Of a DNA stretch of 64,000 nt, positions 9,842 to 18,539 are shown piece after piece. The notes beneath the pieces were generated by a model that saw only the letters and a list, made by a program, of their open reading frames with translations, was not told the DNA's origin and ran no database searches. Every line of letters begins with the position of its first letter. Position 1 is the first letter of the stretch. This DNA is from Pseudomonas sp. dw_612 (GTDB lineage: Bacteria > Pseudomonadota > Gammaproteobacteria > Pseudomonadales > Pseudomonadaceae): NCBI RefSeq assembly GCF_018449725.1, contig NZ_JAAVVC010000002.1:62001-126000 (forward strand). The letters are read 5' to 3'. Both the position numbers and the translations under genes were made by a program.

Positions 9842-11209
9842 ATGGCTCGTTCATCGTCCGATGTCTCAAAGGATCGCGGCTACTTCGGCAGCTTCAGCAA
9901 AAGCGCGGAAAGCGAATACATGCCGGAAACCGCCGGCGCCGCGTTGCAGGATTCCCCGCGCCTGTCGCGGGTCACCGTGTGGCTGGCGGCGGGGCTGCTG
10001 ATTTCGGCGCTGGTCTGGGCCAAGTTCGCGGTGTTGCAGGAAGTCACAATGGGCGAAGGCAAGGCGATTCCGTCGAGCAAGGTTCAGGTGATCCAGAACC
10101 TGGAGGGCGGCATTGTCACCGAGATCTTCGTGCGTGAAGGGCAAATGGTGAACAAGGGCGACACCCTGCTACGCCTGGATGACACGCGGTTTCTGTCGAA
10201 CAAGGGCGAAAGCGAGGCGGATCGTTATGCGTTGACCGCGCAGGTCGAACGCTTGTCGGCCGAAGCTGAGGGGCGGCCGTTCAAGCTGTCACCGGAAGTG
10301 ATCGCCAAGGCGCCGCAAGTGGCGGAAGACGAACGTTCGCTGTACGAACAACGGCAACGCCGACTGGCCAGCGAACAACGCACGTTGACCGAACAACTTC
10401 GGCAAAAAACCCAGGAACTGGCGGAGTTCCGCTCGAAACAGGGGCAATTCAGTTCCAGCCTGGCGTTGCTCAACCAAGAGATGAACATGTCCGCGCCATT
10501 GGTGGGCACCGGAGCGGTGTCGCCGGTGGAAATCCTGCGACTCAAACGCAGCGCGGTGGAGATTCGCGGTTCGCTGAATGCCACGACATTGGCAATCCCC
10601 CGGGCGGAATCGGCGATCAACGAGATCAAAAGCAAGATCGACGAATCGGAACAATCCTTCCGCTCCGACGCGGCCAAAGAGCTGAATGAGAAACGCACCG
10701 ACCTGTCGAAAATCACCGCATCGAGCATTGCCATCGACGACCGCGTGACCCGCACCACAGTGGTGTCGCCGGTGCACGGGATCATCAAGGTGTTGAAGGT
10801 CAACACCATCGGCGGCGTGGTTCAGCCCGGCAGCGACATGGTGGAAATCGTGCCGCTGGAAGACAACCTGCTGATCGAGGCCAAGGTCCGCCCGCAAGAC
10901 GTGGCGTTCCTGCATCCGGGCCAGAAAGCCATGGTCAAGTTCAGTGCATATGACTACACGATTTATGGTGGGCTGAGTGCGAAGCTGGAATTGATCGGCG
11001 CCGACACGATTACCGATGACAAGGGCAACAGCTTCTATCTGATTCAGGTGCGGACCGATAAAAATCACTTGGGCGGGGATGTGAAACCGTTGCTGATTAT
11101 TCCGGGGATGGTGGCGACGGTGGACATTATTACCGGGGAGAAAAGTGTGCTGGATTACCTGCTGAAACCGGTGTTGAAGGCGCGGACTGAGGCGATGCGG
11201 GAGAGGTAG
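9842..11209 (+). CDS. HlyD-family membrane-fusion protein (LapC-like)
   Basis: Periplasmic adaptor linking the ABC exporter to the outer-membrane channel. The start is the ATG at 9842 with AGGAG at 9831-9835 overlapping the stop of the exporter gene, giving 455 residues. A short cytoplasmic N-terminus precedes one membrane helix (about 42-64). Then come the first half of the lipoyl domain (VIQNLEGGIVTEIFVREGQ), a long coiled-coil region (about 130-280), the second lipoyl half (VVSPVHGIIKVLKVN) and a beta-barrel. The C-terminal region ends in a YLLKPVLKARTEAMRER tail typical of HlyD/LapC. This is the third and last gene of the exporter operon; a repeat follows. Confidence 0.93.
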   Translation: MARSSSDVSKDRGYFGSFSKSAESEYMPETAGAALQDSPRLSRVTVWLAAGLLISALVWAKFAVLQEVTMGEGKAIPSSKVQVIQNLEGGIVTEIFVREGQMVNKGDTLLRLDDTRFLSNKGESEADRYALTAQVERLSAEAEGRPFKLSPEVIAKAPQVAEDERSLYEQRQRRLASEQRTLTEQLRQKTQELAEFRSKQGQFSSSLALLNQEMNMSAPLVGTGAVSPVEILRLKRSAVEIRGSLNATTLAIPRAESAINEIKSKIDESEQSFRSDAAKELNEKRTDLSKITASSIAIDDRVTRTTVVSPVHGIIKVLKVNTIGGVVQPGSDMVEIVPLEDNLLIEAKVRPQDVAFLHPGQKAMVKFSAYDYTIYGGLSAKLELIGADTITDDKGNSFYLIQVRTDKNHLGGDVKPLLIIPGMVATVDIITGEKSVLDYLLKPVLKARTEAMRER

Positions 11210-11244
11210 TCTCTGGCTGGTTTTTGTGGTGATTGGTCTACCGC

Positions 11245-11309
11245 TTTCGCGAGCAAGCCCGCTCCCACATTGGAATGCATTCCCCTGTGGGAGCGGGCTT
11301 GCTCGCGAA
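11245..11309. repeat. REP-type palindrome, class B
   Basis: TTCGCGAGCAAGCCCGCTCC followed after a short spacer by its inverted copy (GGAGCGGGCTTGCTCGCGAA). It lies between the convergent ends of the exporter operon and the DTW gene. The arms are in the opposite order from most other class B copies in the window. Confidence 0.9.
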
Positions 11310-11329
11310 GAGGCCCTGACTGGCAACGA

Positions 11330-11926
11330 CTATTTCGACCCATGATTACGCTGAAAGGTCTGCTCCCCCATCGCCGCAATCTGCCCCTCGATCAACGCCT
11401 CGAACGGCTTCAACAACGGCTCGAACGTCGTCGGCGCTTCCAGCGTCTGCAACGCCTGCACAATCGCCTCCACCGTCGACAACGCCCCCGGCCCCGGCGC
11501 CTTGCGCAATCGATACCGCGACACACCGCCCTCCGCCAACGTCACCCGAGGCAACGCCGCCAACAACGGATTGAGGTGCAGCAGCTTGCGCGCCTTGCGC
11601 CAGGTGCCGTCCGGGACCACCAGCAGCAGCGGCTGATCATTTTCCGCATAAGCCTGTAACGGCTGGGCCTCTTCGGCAGGAAACAACAACCGCGCTTGAT
11701 AACCCGGTCGATTCAACAACGTCGGCAAATCCTCGAACACCTCGCCCACGATCAATTCGGCATTGTTCAAGCCCAACGCCGCCAGCCGCGCGGTGTTCAA
11801 CGCATGATTCACTTCGCTGGGATGCTGCAACAGCAACACCCGGGTGCGGCTGTCGAGGCTCGGGATCAGTGGGCACAGGCAATGGGTTTGTGGGCGCAGG
11901 CAGCGTGGGCATTGGATTCTGGACAT
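11330..11926 (-). CDS. DTW-domain tRNA-uridine aminocarboxypropyltransferase
   Basis: 198 residues. The family uses S-adenosylmethionine to place an acp3 group on a tRNA uridine (TapT of E. coli makes acp3U47 in tRNA). The family motifs are visible: CPRCLRPQTHCLC at residues 6-18 (metal-binding-like cysteines), the DGTW motif in VVPDGTWRKARKL, and RYRLRKAPGPGALSTVEA. The ATG at 11924-11926 lies four bases after the stop of the LysR gene upstream, with no strong ribosome site of its own. Translation is therefore probably coupled to the regulator gene. Function in tRNA modification is from family knowledge. Confidence 0.88.
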   Translation of the reverse strand: MSRIQCPRCLRPQTHCLCPLIPSLDSRTRVLLLQHPSEVNHALNTARLAALGLNNAELIVGEVFEDLPTLLNRPGYQARLLFPAEEAQPLQAYAENDQPLLLVVPDGTWRKARKLLHLNPLLAALPRVTLAEGGVSRYRLRKAPGPGALSTVEAIVQALQTLEAPTTFEPLLKPFEALIEGQIAAMGEQTFQRNHGSK

Positions 11927-11930
11927 AGTC

Positions 11931-12824
11931 TTACGCCTGATTGAGCTGTGCTTTGAGCAGATCGCGGAAGGTCTGGATCAGCGGTTCGCGGCTGCGGCCA
12001 CGGCGCATGATCATCGAGAACGGCGCCTGATAACCGAACGTCGCTGGCAGCAACACCCGCAGATCGCCCTTGTCGGCCCAGGCCTGGGCGTAGTGCTCCG
12101 GCAAGTAGCCGATGTACGCGCCGGACAGCACCAGAATCAACTGCGCTTCCATACTTTCCACGGTGGCGGCGCTGTGTTTGAAACCATGGCGCGCGAGTTC
12201 GGCCTGGCTCCAGTAACCGCGACCGACCATGCGTTGCTGGGTGATGACTTGTTCGGGAATGCGCCGCTCGGTGAACAGCGGATGACGGCTGCTGCAATAC
12301 AGCCAGTGTTGTTCGCGGTACAGCGGCATATAGACCAGCCCGCTCATGCGCGTGGAAAACGCACCAATGGCCAGGTCGAGGCGGTTGTCCTGCACACCGA
12401 GTTGCAGTTCATACGGGCTCATCACCGACAGGTGCAAATGCACCGCCGGGTGTTCCTGGCTGTAGGCGCCGATGGCCTCGGCGAAGGGCAAGGCCTTGTC
12501 GCTGACGGTGGAGTCGATGACCCCGAGGTTCAGGGTGCCGCGCAATTCGCCCTTGAGCGCCGCCGCGTACTGTTCGAAACCTTCAAGTTCGCCCAACAGC
12601 CGCAGGGTTTCCTGATGAAACAACTCGCCCTTGCTGGTCAGGCTGAAACCGCCGCGCCCGCGATGGCACAGTACCAGGCCCAACGCGGCTTCGAGCTGGC
12701 TCATGTAAGTGCTGATCGCCGAGGTCGAGAGGTTGAGCTCTTGCTGGGCGTTGGCAAACCCCTGATGGCGCACCACGCTGACGAAAATGCGCAACAGTTT
12801 CAGGTCGGGTAAAGCGTTGGCCAT
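11931..12824 (-). CDS. gbuR: LysR-family regulator of the guanidinobutyrate cluster
   Basis: 297 residues from the ATG at 12822-12824, which has GGAG six bases upstream; an upstream in-frame GTG lacks a site. The N-terminal winged helix (LPDLKLLRIFVSVVRHQGF, then LSTSAISTYMSQLE) is followed by a LysR effector domain. It is divergent from gbuA, as gbuR is from gbuA in P. aeruginosa, where GbuR is needed for induction by 4-guanidinobutyrate. The name rests on that arrangement plus family. A 24-bp near-perfect palindrome at 13036-13059 is the likely operator. The DTW gene is probably cotranscribed behind it. Confidence 0.75.
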   Translation of the reverse strand: MANALPDLKLLRIFVSVVRHQGFANAQQELNLSTSAISTYMSQLEAALGLVLCHRGRGGFSLTSKGELFHQETLRLLGELEGFEQYAAALKGELRGTLNLGVIDSTVSDKALPFAEAIGAYSQEHPAVHLHLSVMSPYELQLGVQDNRLDLAIGAFSTRMSGLVYMPLYREQHWLYCSSRHPLFTERRIPEQVITQQRMVGRGYWSQAELARHGFKHSAATVESMEAQLILVLSGAYIGYLPEHYAQAWADKGDLRVLLPATFGYQAPFSMIMRRGRSREPLIQTFRDLLKAQLNQA

Positions 12825-12852
12825 GGGGTTCTCCAGCAGAAACACAGACACC

Positions 12853-13001
12853 TGTAGCAGCTGCCGAGCACCGCGAGGCAGCGTTCGGCGGCGAAGCCGT
12901 CGTGAATTCAGACAACGCGGTTTGTCAGGTAGACCGCGCGCACAGGTTTTACGACGGCTTCGCCGCCAAACGCTGCCTCGCGGTGCTCGACAGCTGCTAC
13001 A
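12853..13001. repeat. REP-type palindrome, class C, with long arms
   Basis: Inverted repeat of about 60-base arms: TGTAGCAGCTGCCGAGCACC...GGCGGCGAAGCCGTCGT is mirrored by ACGACGGCTTCGCCGCC...CAGCTGCTACA. It occupies most of the gbuR-gbuA intergenic region, upstream of the operator. The remainder of 12825-13181 holds the operator and the gbuA promoter; I see no gene there. Confidence 0.88.
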
Positions 13002-13035
13002 GGGCGAGGTGGCAAGTCTATCGTCGCCCCCGTCA

Positions 13036-13059
13036 TTAGTTTAGAAAAATCTGAACTAA
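13036..13059. promoter_or_regulatory. candidate GbuR operator
   Basis: TTAGTTTAGA-aaaa-TCTGAACTAA: 9 of 10 arm positions are complementary. It lies in the gbuR-gbuA divergent region about 123 bp before the gbuA start, the usual place for a LysR recognition site. Binding is inferred. Confidence 0.6.
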
Positions 13060-13181
13060 GTATTTGCCCGTAGCGATTCTTCCCGCTCACTACATTTCGC
13101 ATGATCGGCCCACAGCGGTGCCCGTACCTTCCGTGAACGGCGCGCCGACATAAATAAAACAACGACGATGAGGCCTTACCC

Positions 13182-14132
13182 GTGGACAAGATTCTTCACC
13201 AACCACTGGGCGGCAACGAAATGCCGCGCTTCGGCGGCATCGCCACCATGATGCGACTCCCCCACCTGACCACCGCTGCCGGCCTGGACGCTGCCTTCAT
13301 TGGTGTGCCGCTGGACATCGGTACGTCCCTGCGCCCCGGCACCCGTTTCGGACCTCGCGAAATCCGCGCCGAATCGGTGATGATCCGCCCGTACAACATG
13401 GCCACCGGCGCTGCACCGTTCGATTCGCTGTCGGTTGCCGACATCGGCGACGTGGCGATCAACACCTTCAACCTGCTGGACGCCGTGCGGATCATCGAAG
13501 AGTCCTACCACAGCATCCTCGAACACGACGTGATCCCCCTGACCCTGGGCGGCGACCACACCATCACCCTGCCAATCCTGCGTGCCATCCATAAGAAGCA
13601 CGGCAAGGTCGGCCTGGTGCACATCGACGCCCACGCCGATGTGAACGATCACATGTTCGGCGAGAAGATCGCCCACGGCACCACGTTCCGTCGCGCCGTC
13701 GAAGAAGGTCTTCTGGACCCCGACCGCGTGGTGCAGATTGGCCTGCGCGCCCAGGGCTACACATCTGAAGACTTCAATTGGAGCCGCAAACAAGGCTTCC
13801 GTGTGGTGCAAGCCGAAGAGTGCTGGCACAAATCCCTGGCGCCGCTGATGGCCGAAGTTCGCGAGAAAGTCGGCGGCGGTCCGGTGTACCTGAGTTTCGA
13901 CATCGACGGCATCGACCCGGCCTGGGCCCCTGGCACCGGCACCCCGGAAATCGGTGGTCTGACAACCATTCAGGCGATTGAAATCGTGCGTGGCTGCCAA
14001 GGCCTCGACCTGGTCGGCTGCGATCTGGTAGAAGTCTCGCCCGCTTATGACACCACCGGTAATACCTCGCTGCTGGCCGCCAACCTGCTGTACGAAATGC
14101 TCTGCGTACTGCCTGGCGTGGCCCACCGCTGA
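13182..14132 (+). CDS. gbuA: guanidinobutyrase (ureohydrolase)
   Basis: Hydrolyses 4-guanidinobutyrate to 4-aminobutyrate and urea, a step in arginine and agmatine-type catabolism. 316 residues from the GTG at 13182, with GATGAGG upstream. All metal ligands of the arginase/agmatinase fold are present: His126 in GGDHT, Asp149, His151 and Asp153 in HIDAHADVN, and Asp240 and Asp242 in SFDIDGIDP. The N-terminus (DKILHQPLGGNEMPRFGG) and the neighbours match the P. aeruginosa gbuA locus as I recall it. An agmatinase (speB) is the alternative, but context favours guanidinobutyrase. The NTF2-like gene starts 9 bases downstream. Confidence 0.85.
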   Translation: MDKILHQPLGGNEMPRFGGIATMMRLPHLTTAAGLDAAFIGVPLDIGTSLRPGTRFGPREIRAESVMIRPYNMATGAAPFDSLSVADIGDVAINTFNLLDAVRIIEESYHSILEHDVIPLTLGGDHTITLPILRAIHKKHGKVGLVHIDAHADVNDHMFGEKIAHGTTFRRAVEEGLLDPDRVVQIGLRAQGYTSEDFNWSRKQGFRVVQAEECWHKSLAPLMAEVREKVGGGPVYLSFDIDGIDPAWAPGTGTPEIGGLTTIQAIEIVRGCQGLDLVGCDLVEVSPAYDTTGNTSLLAANLLYEMLCVLPGVAHR

Positions 14133-14141
14133 GGATTGGTC

Positions 14142-14564
14142 ATGAACGAACGCGATCAGGTTTTGAAAGCCGCCGCCGATCTGGTGAGCGCTTTTGCCCG
14201 TAACGATCGCGAAGCCTACTTCGGTGCGTTCAGCACCGATGCGAGCTTCGTGTTCTACACCCTCGAACAGCCCCTGCTGTCGCGCGATGCCTATCAGGCG
14301 TTGTGGGACACCTGGCGCGCCGAGGATGGCTTCGAAGTGCTGTCGTGCACGTCGAGCAACGCCTTTGTCAGCCTGCAAGGTGACGTGGCGATTTTCATCC
14401 ATGACGTGGCCACCGATCTGCGCATGCAAGGGGAGCAACACTTCAGCCAGGAGCGCGAGACGATTGTTTTCAAGAAACAAGCGTCTGGCCAAGAACAACA
14501 AGGCCTATGGCTGGCCTGCCATGAACATTTGTCCGCAATGCCGGAAGGGCTGCCATCCCCTTAG
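14142..14564 (+). CDS. NTF2/SnoaL-like protein of the guanidinobutyrate cluster
   Basis: 140 residues from the ATG at 14142 with GAGG seven bases upstream; a TTG at 14136 is less likely. It resembles the small cone-shaped NTF2/SnoaL/DUF4440 fold: N-terminal helices (DQVLKAAADLVSAFARND) followed by strands such as ASFVFYTLEQPL and a C-terminal FKKQASGQ...GLWLACHEHLS. It sits between gbuA and the permease gene, as the PA1420-like gene does in P. aeruginosa. Enzymatic role unknown; I infer a link to guanidino-compound use only from position. Confidence 0.8.
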   Translation: MNERDQVLKAAADLVSAFARNDREAYFGAFSTDASFVFYTLEQPLLSRDAYQALWDTWRAEDGFEVLSCTSSNAFVSLQGDVAIFIHDVATDLRMQGEQHFSQERETIVFKKQASGQEQQGLWLACHEHLSAMPEGLPSP

Positions 14565-14618
14565 CCAAACAGGTGACGCTCACACACGATGAGCGCGCCT
14601 TTATGATCGGAGCTGATC

Positions 14619-16136
14619 ATGAATAACAACAACAAAGACAACGACCAAAGCCTTACGCAAATTGAAACCTACGGGGTCGAACAGATCCCGGACAGCGAAC
14701 GCACCGCAGGCCCGACGGACTTGTTCCGGATGATCTTCGGCGGTTCCAACACCTTTGCCACCGCCGTGCTCGGCAGTTTCCCGGTGCTGTTCGGCCTCTC
14801 GTTCCAGGCCGGTGTCTGGGCAATTGTGCTGGGCGTGTTGCTGGGTTCGCTGATCCTCGCACCGATGGGCCTGTTCGGCCCGATCAACGGCACCAACAAC
14901 GCCGTGTCTTCCGGTGCACACTTCGGCGTGCACGGGCGGATCGTCGGTTCGTTCCTGTCACTGCTGACCGCCATCGCCTTCTTCTCGCTCAGTGTGTGGA
15001 GTTCGGGGGATGCGCTGATCGGTGGCGCCAAACGCCTGATCGGCCTGCCGGAAACCGACCTGACCCTGGGCCTGGCCTACGGTCTGTTCGCGATCCTGGT
15101 GCTGACCGTGTGCATCTACGGTTTCCGCTTTCTGCTGTGGGTCAACAAGATCGCGGTGTGGAGCGCCAGCCTGCTGTTCCTGCTGGGCATCTTCGCCTTC
15201 GCCGGGCCTTTCGATGTGAACTACGCCGGCACCGTCAGCCTGGGTCAACCGGGCTTCTGGGCGGCGTTCATCGGTGCGGCGCTGGTGGCGATGAGCAACC
15301 CGATTTCCTTCGGTGCGTTCCTCGGTGACTGGTCGCGCTACATTCCTCGCGACACGCCAAAAGGCCGGATCATGGCGGCGGTGGTGATTTCGCAGATCGC
15401 GACGTTCATCCCGTTCCTGTTCGGCCTGGCCACCGCGACCATCGTGGCGATCAAGGCACCGGACTACATCGCGGCCAACAACTATGTCGGCGGTCTGCTG
15501 GCGGTGTCGCCGAGCTGGTTCTTCCTGCCGGTGTGCCTGATTGCGGTGATCGGCGGCATGTCCACCGGCACCACCTCCCTTTATGGCACCGGGCTGGACA
15601 TGTCCAGCGTGTTCCCTCGGGTGCTGTCGCGGGTCAAGGCCACGCTGCTGATTGGCGTGATGTCGATTGCCTTCATCTTCATCGGGCGCTTTGCGGCGAA
15701 CCTGGTGCAGAGCGTGTCGACCTTCGCCGTGCTGATCATCACCTGCACCACGCCATGGATGGTGATCATGATCATCGGCCTGGTGGTGCGTCGCGGCTTC
15801 TATTGCCCGGATGACTTGCAAGTGTTCACCCGTGGCGAAAAAGGTGGCCGCTACTGGTTCACCCACGGCTGGAACTGGCGTGGTCTGGGGGCCTGGATCC
15901 CGAGTGCGCTGGTGGGCCTGTGCTTCGTGAACCTGCCGGGGCAGTTTGTGGGTGTGCTGGGCGATCTGGCCGGTGGCATCGACATCTCCTTGCCGGTGAC
16001 GTTGGGCCTGGCTTCGCTGGTGTACTTCGCGTTGCTGAGCCTGTTCCCGGAACCGCGGGAAGTGTTTGGGCCGCAGGATGCGCGTAGCAAAGGCACGGAC
16101 TCGCTCGGTAAAGCGGCGTTGCGCCAAGCCGCCTGA
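14619..16136 (+). CDS. NCS1-family cytosine-permease-like transporter
   Basis: 505 residues, about 12 membrane helices. Motifs of the nucleobase:cation symporter-1 / cytosine permease group are visible, including LGVLLGSLILAPMGLFGPINGTNN in the first third and NPISFGAFLGDWSRYIP in the middle. Third gene of the gbu operon, 54 bases after the NTF2-like gene. Position suggests uptake of 4-guanidinobutyrate or a related compound rather than cytosine; that is inference. A repeat hairpin separates it from the sodium/solute symporter gene. Confidence 0.88.
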   Translation: MNNNNKDNDQSLTQIETYGVEQIPDSERTAGPTDLFRMIFGGSNTFATAVLGSFPVLFGLSFQAGVWAIVLGVLLGSLILAPMGLFGPINGTNNAVSSGAHFGVHGRIVGSFLSLLTAIAFFSLSVWSSGDALIGGAKRLIGLPETDLTLGLAYGLFAILVLTVCIYGFRFLLWVNKIAVWSASLLFLLGIFAFAGPFDVNYAGTVSLGQPGFWAAFIGAALVAMSNPISFGAFLGDWSRYIPRDTPKGRIMAAVVISQIATFIPFLFGLATATIVAIKAPDYIAANNYVGGLLAVSPSWFFLPVCLIAVIGGMSTGTTSLYGTGLDMSSVFPRVLSRVKATLLIGVMSIAFIFIGRFAANLVQSVSTFAVLIITCTTPWMVIMIIGLVVRRGFYCPDDLQVFTRGEKGGRYWFTHGWNWRGLGAWIPSALVGLCFVNLPGQFVGVLGDLAGGIDISLPVTLGLASLVYFALLSLFPEPREVFGPQDARSKGTDSLGKAALRQAA

Positions 16137-16152
16137 TCAAACGCATTACCCC

Positions 16153-16241
16153 TGTGGGAGCGGGCTTGCTCGCGAAGACGGCGGCACATTCAACATCAAT
16201 GTGACTGACAGTCCGCTTTCGCGAGCAAGCCCGCTCCCACA
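16153..16241. repeat. REP-type palindrome, class B
   Basis: TGTGGGAGCGGGCTTGCTCG at the left, the complementary TCGCGAGCAAGCCCGCTCCC at the right, about 40 bases apart. It lies inside the probable gbu operon, between the two transporter genes. Confidence 0.9.
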
Positions 16242-16294
16242 AGGGAATTGATTTTTCGCCTCACCATAAAAAAGACAATCGGAGACACGCCATC

Positions 16295-17674
16295 ATGGCA
16301 TTGGATTTATTCGTCGTACTCATCTACGCCGCCGCGATGCTGATACTCGGCTATTACGGCATGCGCAAAGCCAAGACCAACGAAGACTTTTTGGTCGCCG
16401 GTCGCAACCTCGGCCCGAGCCTGTACATGGGCACCATGGCCGCCACCGTGCTGGGCGGCGCATCCACCGTCGGCACCGTGCGTCTGGGCTATGTCCATGG
16501 CATCTCCGGGTTCTGGCTGTGCGCCGCACTGGGTTGCGGGATCGTGGCGCTGAACCTGTTCCTCGCCAAGCCGCTGCTGAAACTGAAGATCTACACCGTT
16601 ACCCAAGTCCTGGAAAAACGCTACAACCCGATGGCCCGCTCCGCGAGCGCGATCATCATGCTGGCGTATGCGCTGATGATCGGCGTGACCTCGATCCTGG
16701 CCATCGGCACCGTGCTGCAAGTGCTGTTCGGTCTGCCGTTCTGGATTTCGGTACTGCTCGGCGGTGGCGTGGTGGTGATCTACTCGGCCATCGGCGGCAT
16801 GTGGTCGCTGACCCTGACCGACATCGTCCAGTTCGTGATCAAGACTGTGGGCCTGATGTTCATCCTGTTGCCGATCTGCCTGTATCGCGTCGGCGGCTGG
16901 GATGAGTTGGTGCTGAAACTGCCGGCCGCCGCCTTCAGCTTCACCACCATCGGTTGGGACACCATCATCACCTACTTCATGATCTACTTCTTCGGCATCC
17001 TGATCGGCCAGGACATCTGGCAGCGGGTGTTCACCGTCAAGTCCGCCAAAGTCGCGCAGTACGCCGGTACGTTCGCCGGTTTCTACTGCATCCTCTACGG
17101 ACTGGCCTGCGCCCTGATCGGCATGGCCGCTCACGTGCTGATCCCGGACCTGGACAACGTCAACAACGCCTTCGCCGCCATCGTCAAACTGTCCCTGCCG
17201 GACGGGATCCGTGGCCTGGTGATCGCTGCGGCACTGGCCGCGATGATGTCCACCGCCAGCGCCGGCCTGCTCGCCGCCGCCACCACCCTGACAGAAGACC
17301 TGCTGCCGAAACTGCGTGGCGGTAAACAGTCGAGCCTGCGGATCAACCGCCTGTTCACGCTGATGACCGGCATCGTGGTACTCGGCATCGCCCTGATCGT
17401 GAACGACGTGATCAGCGCCCTGACCCTGGCCTACAACCTGTTGGTGGGTGGCATGCTGATCCCGCTGATGGGCGCGATCTTCTGGAAACGCGCGACCACC
17501 GCCGGCGCTATCGCCAGCATGGGCATGGGCTTCGCCACCGCGCTGGTGTTCATGTTCAAGGATGGTCTGGATGCGAACACGCCGATCTACTACAGCCTCG
17601 GTGTAGGTCTGGTGAGCTTCGTGCTGGTCAGCCTGATGTCCCGTCGCCCTTCCGTGGTGGCGAGCGCCGTCTAA
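16295..17674 (+). CDS. sodium:solute symporter (SSS family)
   Basis: 459 residues and about 13 membrane helices. Sequence features of the SSS family include an N-terminal DFLVAGRNLGPSLYMGTMAA, the helix with GGASTVGTVRLGY, and the region AAALAAMMSTASAGLLAAATTLTEDL that carries the second sodium site. The ATG at 16295 follows GGAG at 16281-16284. The same kind of gene closes the P. aeruginosa gbu cluster (PA1418). The substrate is unknown; a guanidino acid or amine is inferred from context. A strong terminator follows at 17707. Confidence 0.87.
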   Translation: MALDLFVVLIYAAAMLILGYYGMRKAKTNEDFLVAGRNLGPSLYMGTMAATVLGGASTVGTVRLGYVHGISGFWLCAALGCGIVALNLFLAKPLLKLKIYTVTQVLEKRYNPMARSASAIIMLAYALMIGVTSILAIGTVLQVLFGLPFWISVLLGGGVVVIYSAIGGMWSLTLTDIVQFVIKTVGLMFILLPICLYRVGGWDELVLKLPAAAFSFTTIGWDTIITYFMIYFFGILIGQDIWQRVFTVKSAKVAQYAGTFAGFYCILYGLACALIGMAAHVLIPDLDNVNNAFAAIVKLSLPDGIRGLVIAAALAAMMSTASAGLLAAATTLTEDLLPKLRGGKQSSLRINRLFTLMTGIVVLGIALIVNDVISALTLAYNLLVGGMLIPLMGAIFWKRATTAGAIASMGMGFATALVFMFKDGLDANTPIYYSLGVGLVSFVLVSLMSRRPSVVASAV

Positions 17675-17706
17675 GCTTTCTATAAAGACTTGATGCTTTC
17701 TTCGAC

Positions 17707-17739
17707 GGGTGTGGCGTCGGTTGCCACACCCGTTTTTTT
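17707..17739 (+). terminator. rho-independent terminator of the gbu cluster
   Basis: GGGTGTGGC (17707-17715), loop GTCGGTT, GCCACACCC (17723-17731), then G and eight T. It ends the operon 32 bases after the symporter stop and just before the metallo-hydrolase gene. Confidence 0.9.
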
Positions 17740-17759
17740 TCGTCTGAAGGAATCTGCTT

Positions 17760-18485
17760 ATGAAGATCGTCAGCCGCGATCAGTGGTTCGAAGTGAAAAC
17801 CCTGGCCGACGGCATTCGTCTGATTCACGAGCCTTACATCCGGCCCTTCTACCGCTGCAACCTCTGGCACATCCAGGGCCGTGACAAGGACTTGCTGCTG
17901 GACAGCGGCTCGGGGCTGGTGAGCCTGCGCGAGCAACTGCCGTGGATCACCGAACGGCCGTTGGTGGCGGTGGCCAGTCATTGCCATTTCGACCATATCG
18001 CCGGGCACCACGAATTCTCCGAACGCCTGGTGCACCCGGCCGAAGCGCAAATCCTCGCCGAGCCCGATGGCGAAAACACCTTGAGCACGGCGTTTGTCGG
18101 CGACGAGATGTTCGAAGCCCATCCCGACTGCCCGTTGTGCTACGCCGAGTACCGGGTCAAAGCCGCGCCGGCCACGGGTCTGATTGAGGAAGGTGATGTG
18201 CTGGATCTGGGCGACCGCGTGCTGCAAGTGCTGCACACGCCGGGGCATTCACCGGGCGGCATCAGTTTGTATGAAGCGGCGACCGAAACCCTGTTCAGCG
18301 GCGACATCATCTACGACGGTCCTCTGATCGAAGACGCCTACCACTCCAACCTCGACGACTACGCCCGCAGCCTGCAACGCTTGCATGCGCTGCCGATCCG
18401 CACTGTGCACGGCGGGCATTTCGGCAGTTTTTCCGGGGAACATTTACGCACGATGATTGACGAGTGGCAGCGTTCCCACGGCTGA
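17760..18485 (+). CDS. metallo-beta-lactamase-fold hydrolase
   Basis: 241 residues. The zinc motif H-x-H-x-D-H is intact (His74, His76, Asp78, His79 in SHCHFDHIAGH). HTPGHSPGG (third site), FSGDIIYDG and HGGHFGSF follow in the expected order. It belongs to the glyoxalase II-like branch of the superfamily; the substrate cannot be told from sequence. It starts 20 bases after the gbu terminator, with GAAGG upstream, so it probably has its own promoter or depends on read-through. Confidence 0.88.
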   Translation: MKIVSRDQWFEVKTLADGIRLIHEPYIRPFYRCNLWHIQGRDKDLLLDSGSGLVSLREQLPWITERPLVAVASHCHFDHIAGHHEFSERLVHPAEAQILAEPDGENTLSTAFVGDEMFEAHPDCPLCYAEYRVKAAPATGLIEEGDVLDLGDRVLQVLHTPGHSPGGISLYEAATETLFSGDIIYDGPLIEDAYHSNLDDYARSLQRLHALPIRTVHGGHFGSFSGEHLRTMIDEWQRSHG

Positions 18486-18539
18486 AGCCTGCTGTACTCA
18501 ACCCAGGGACAACAACAATAACGCCCTCGAAGACCGACC

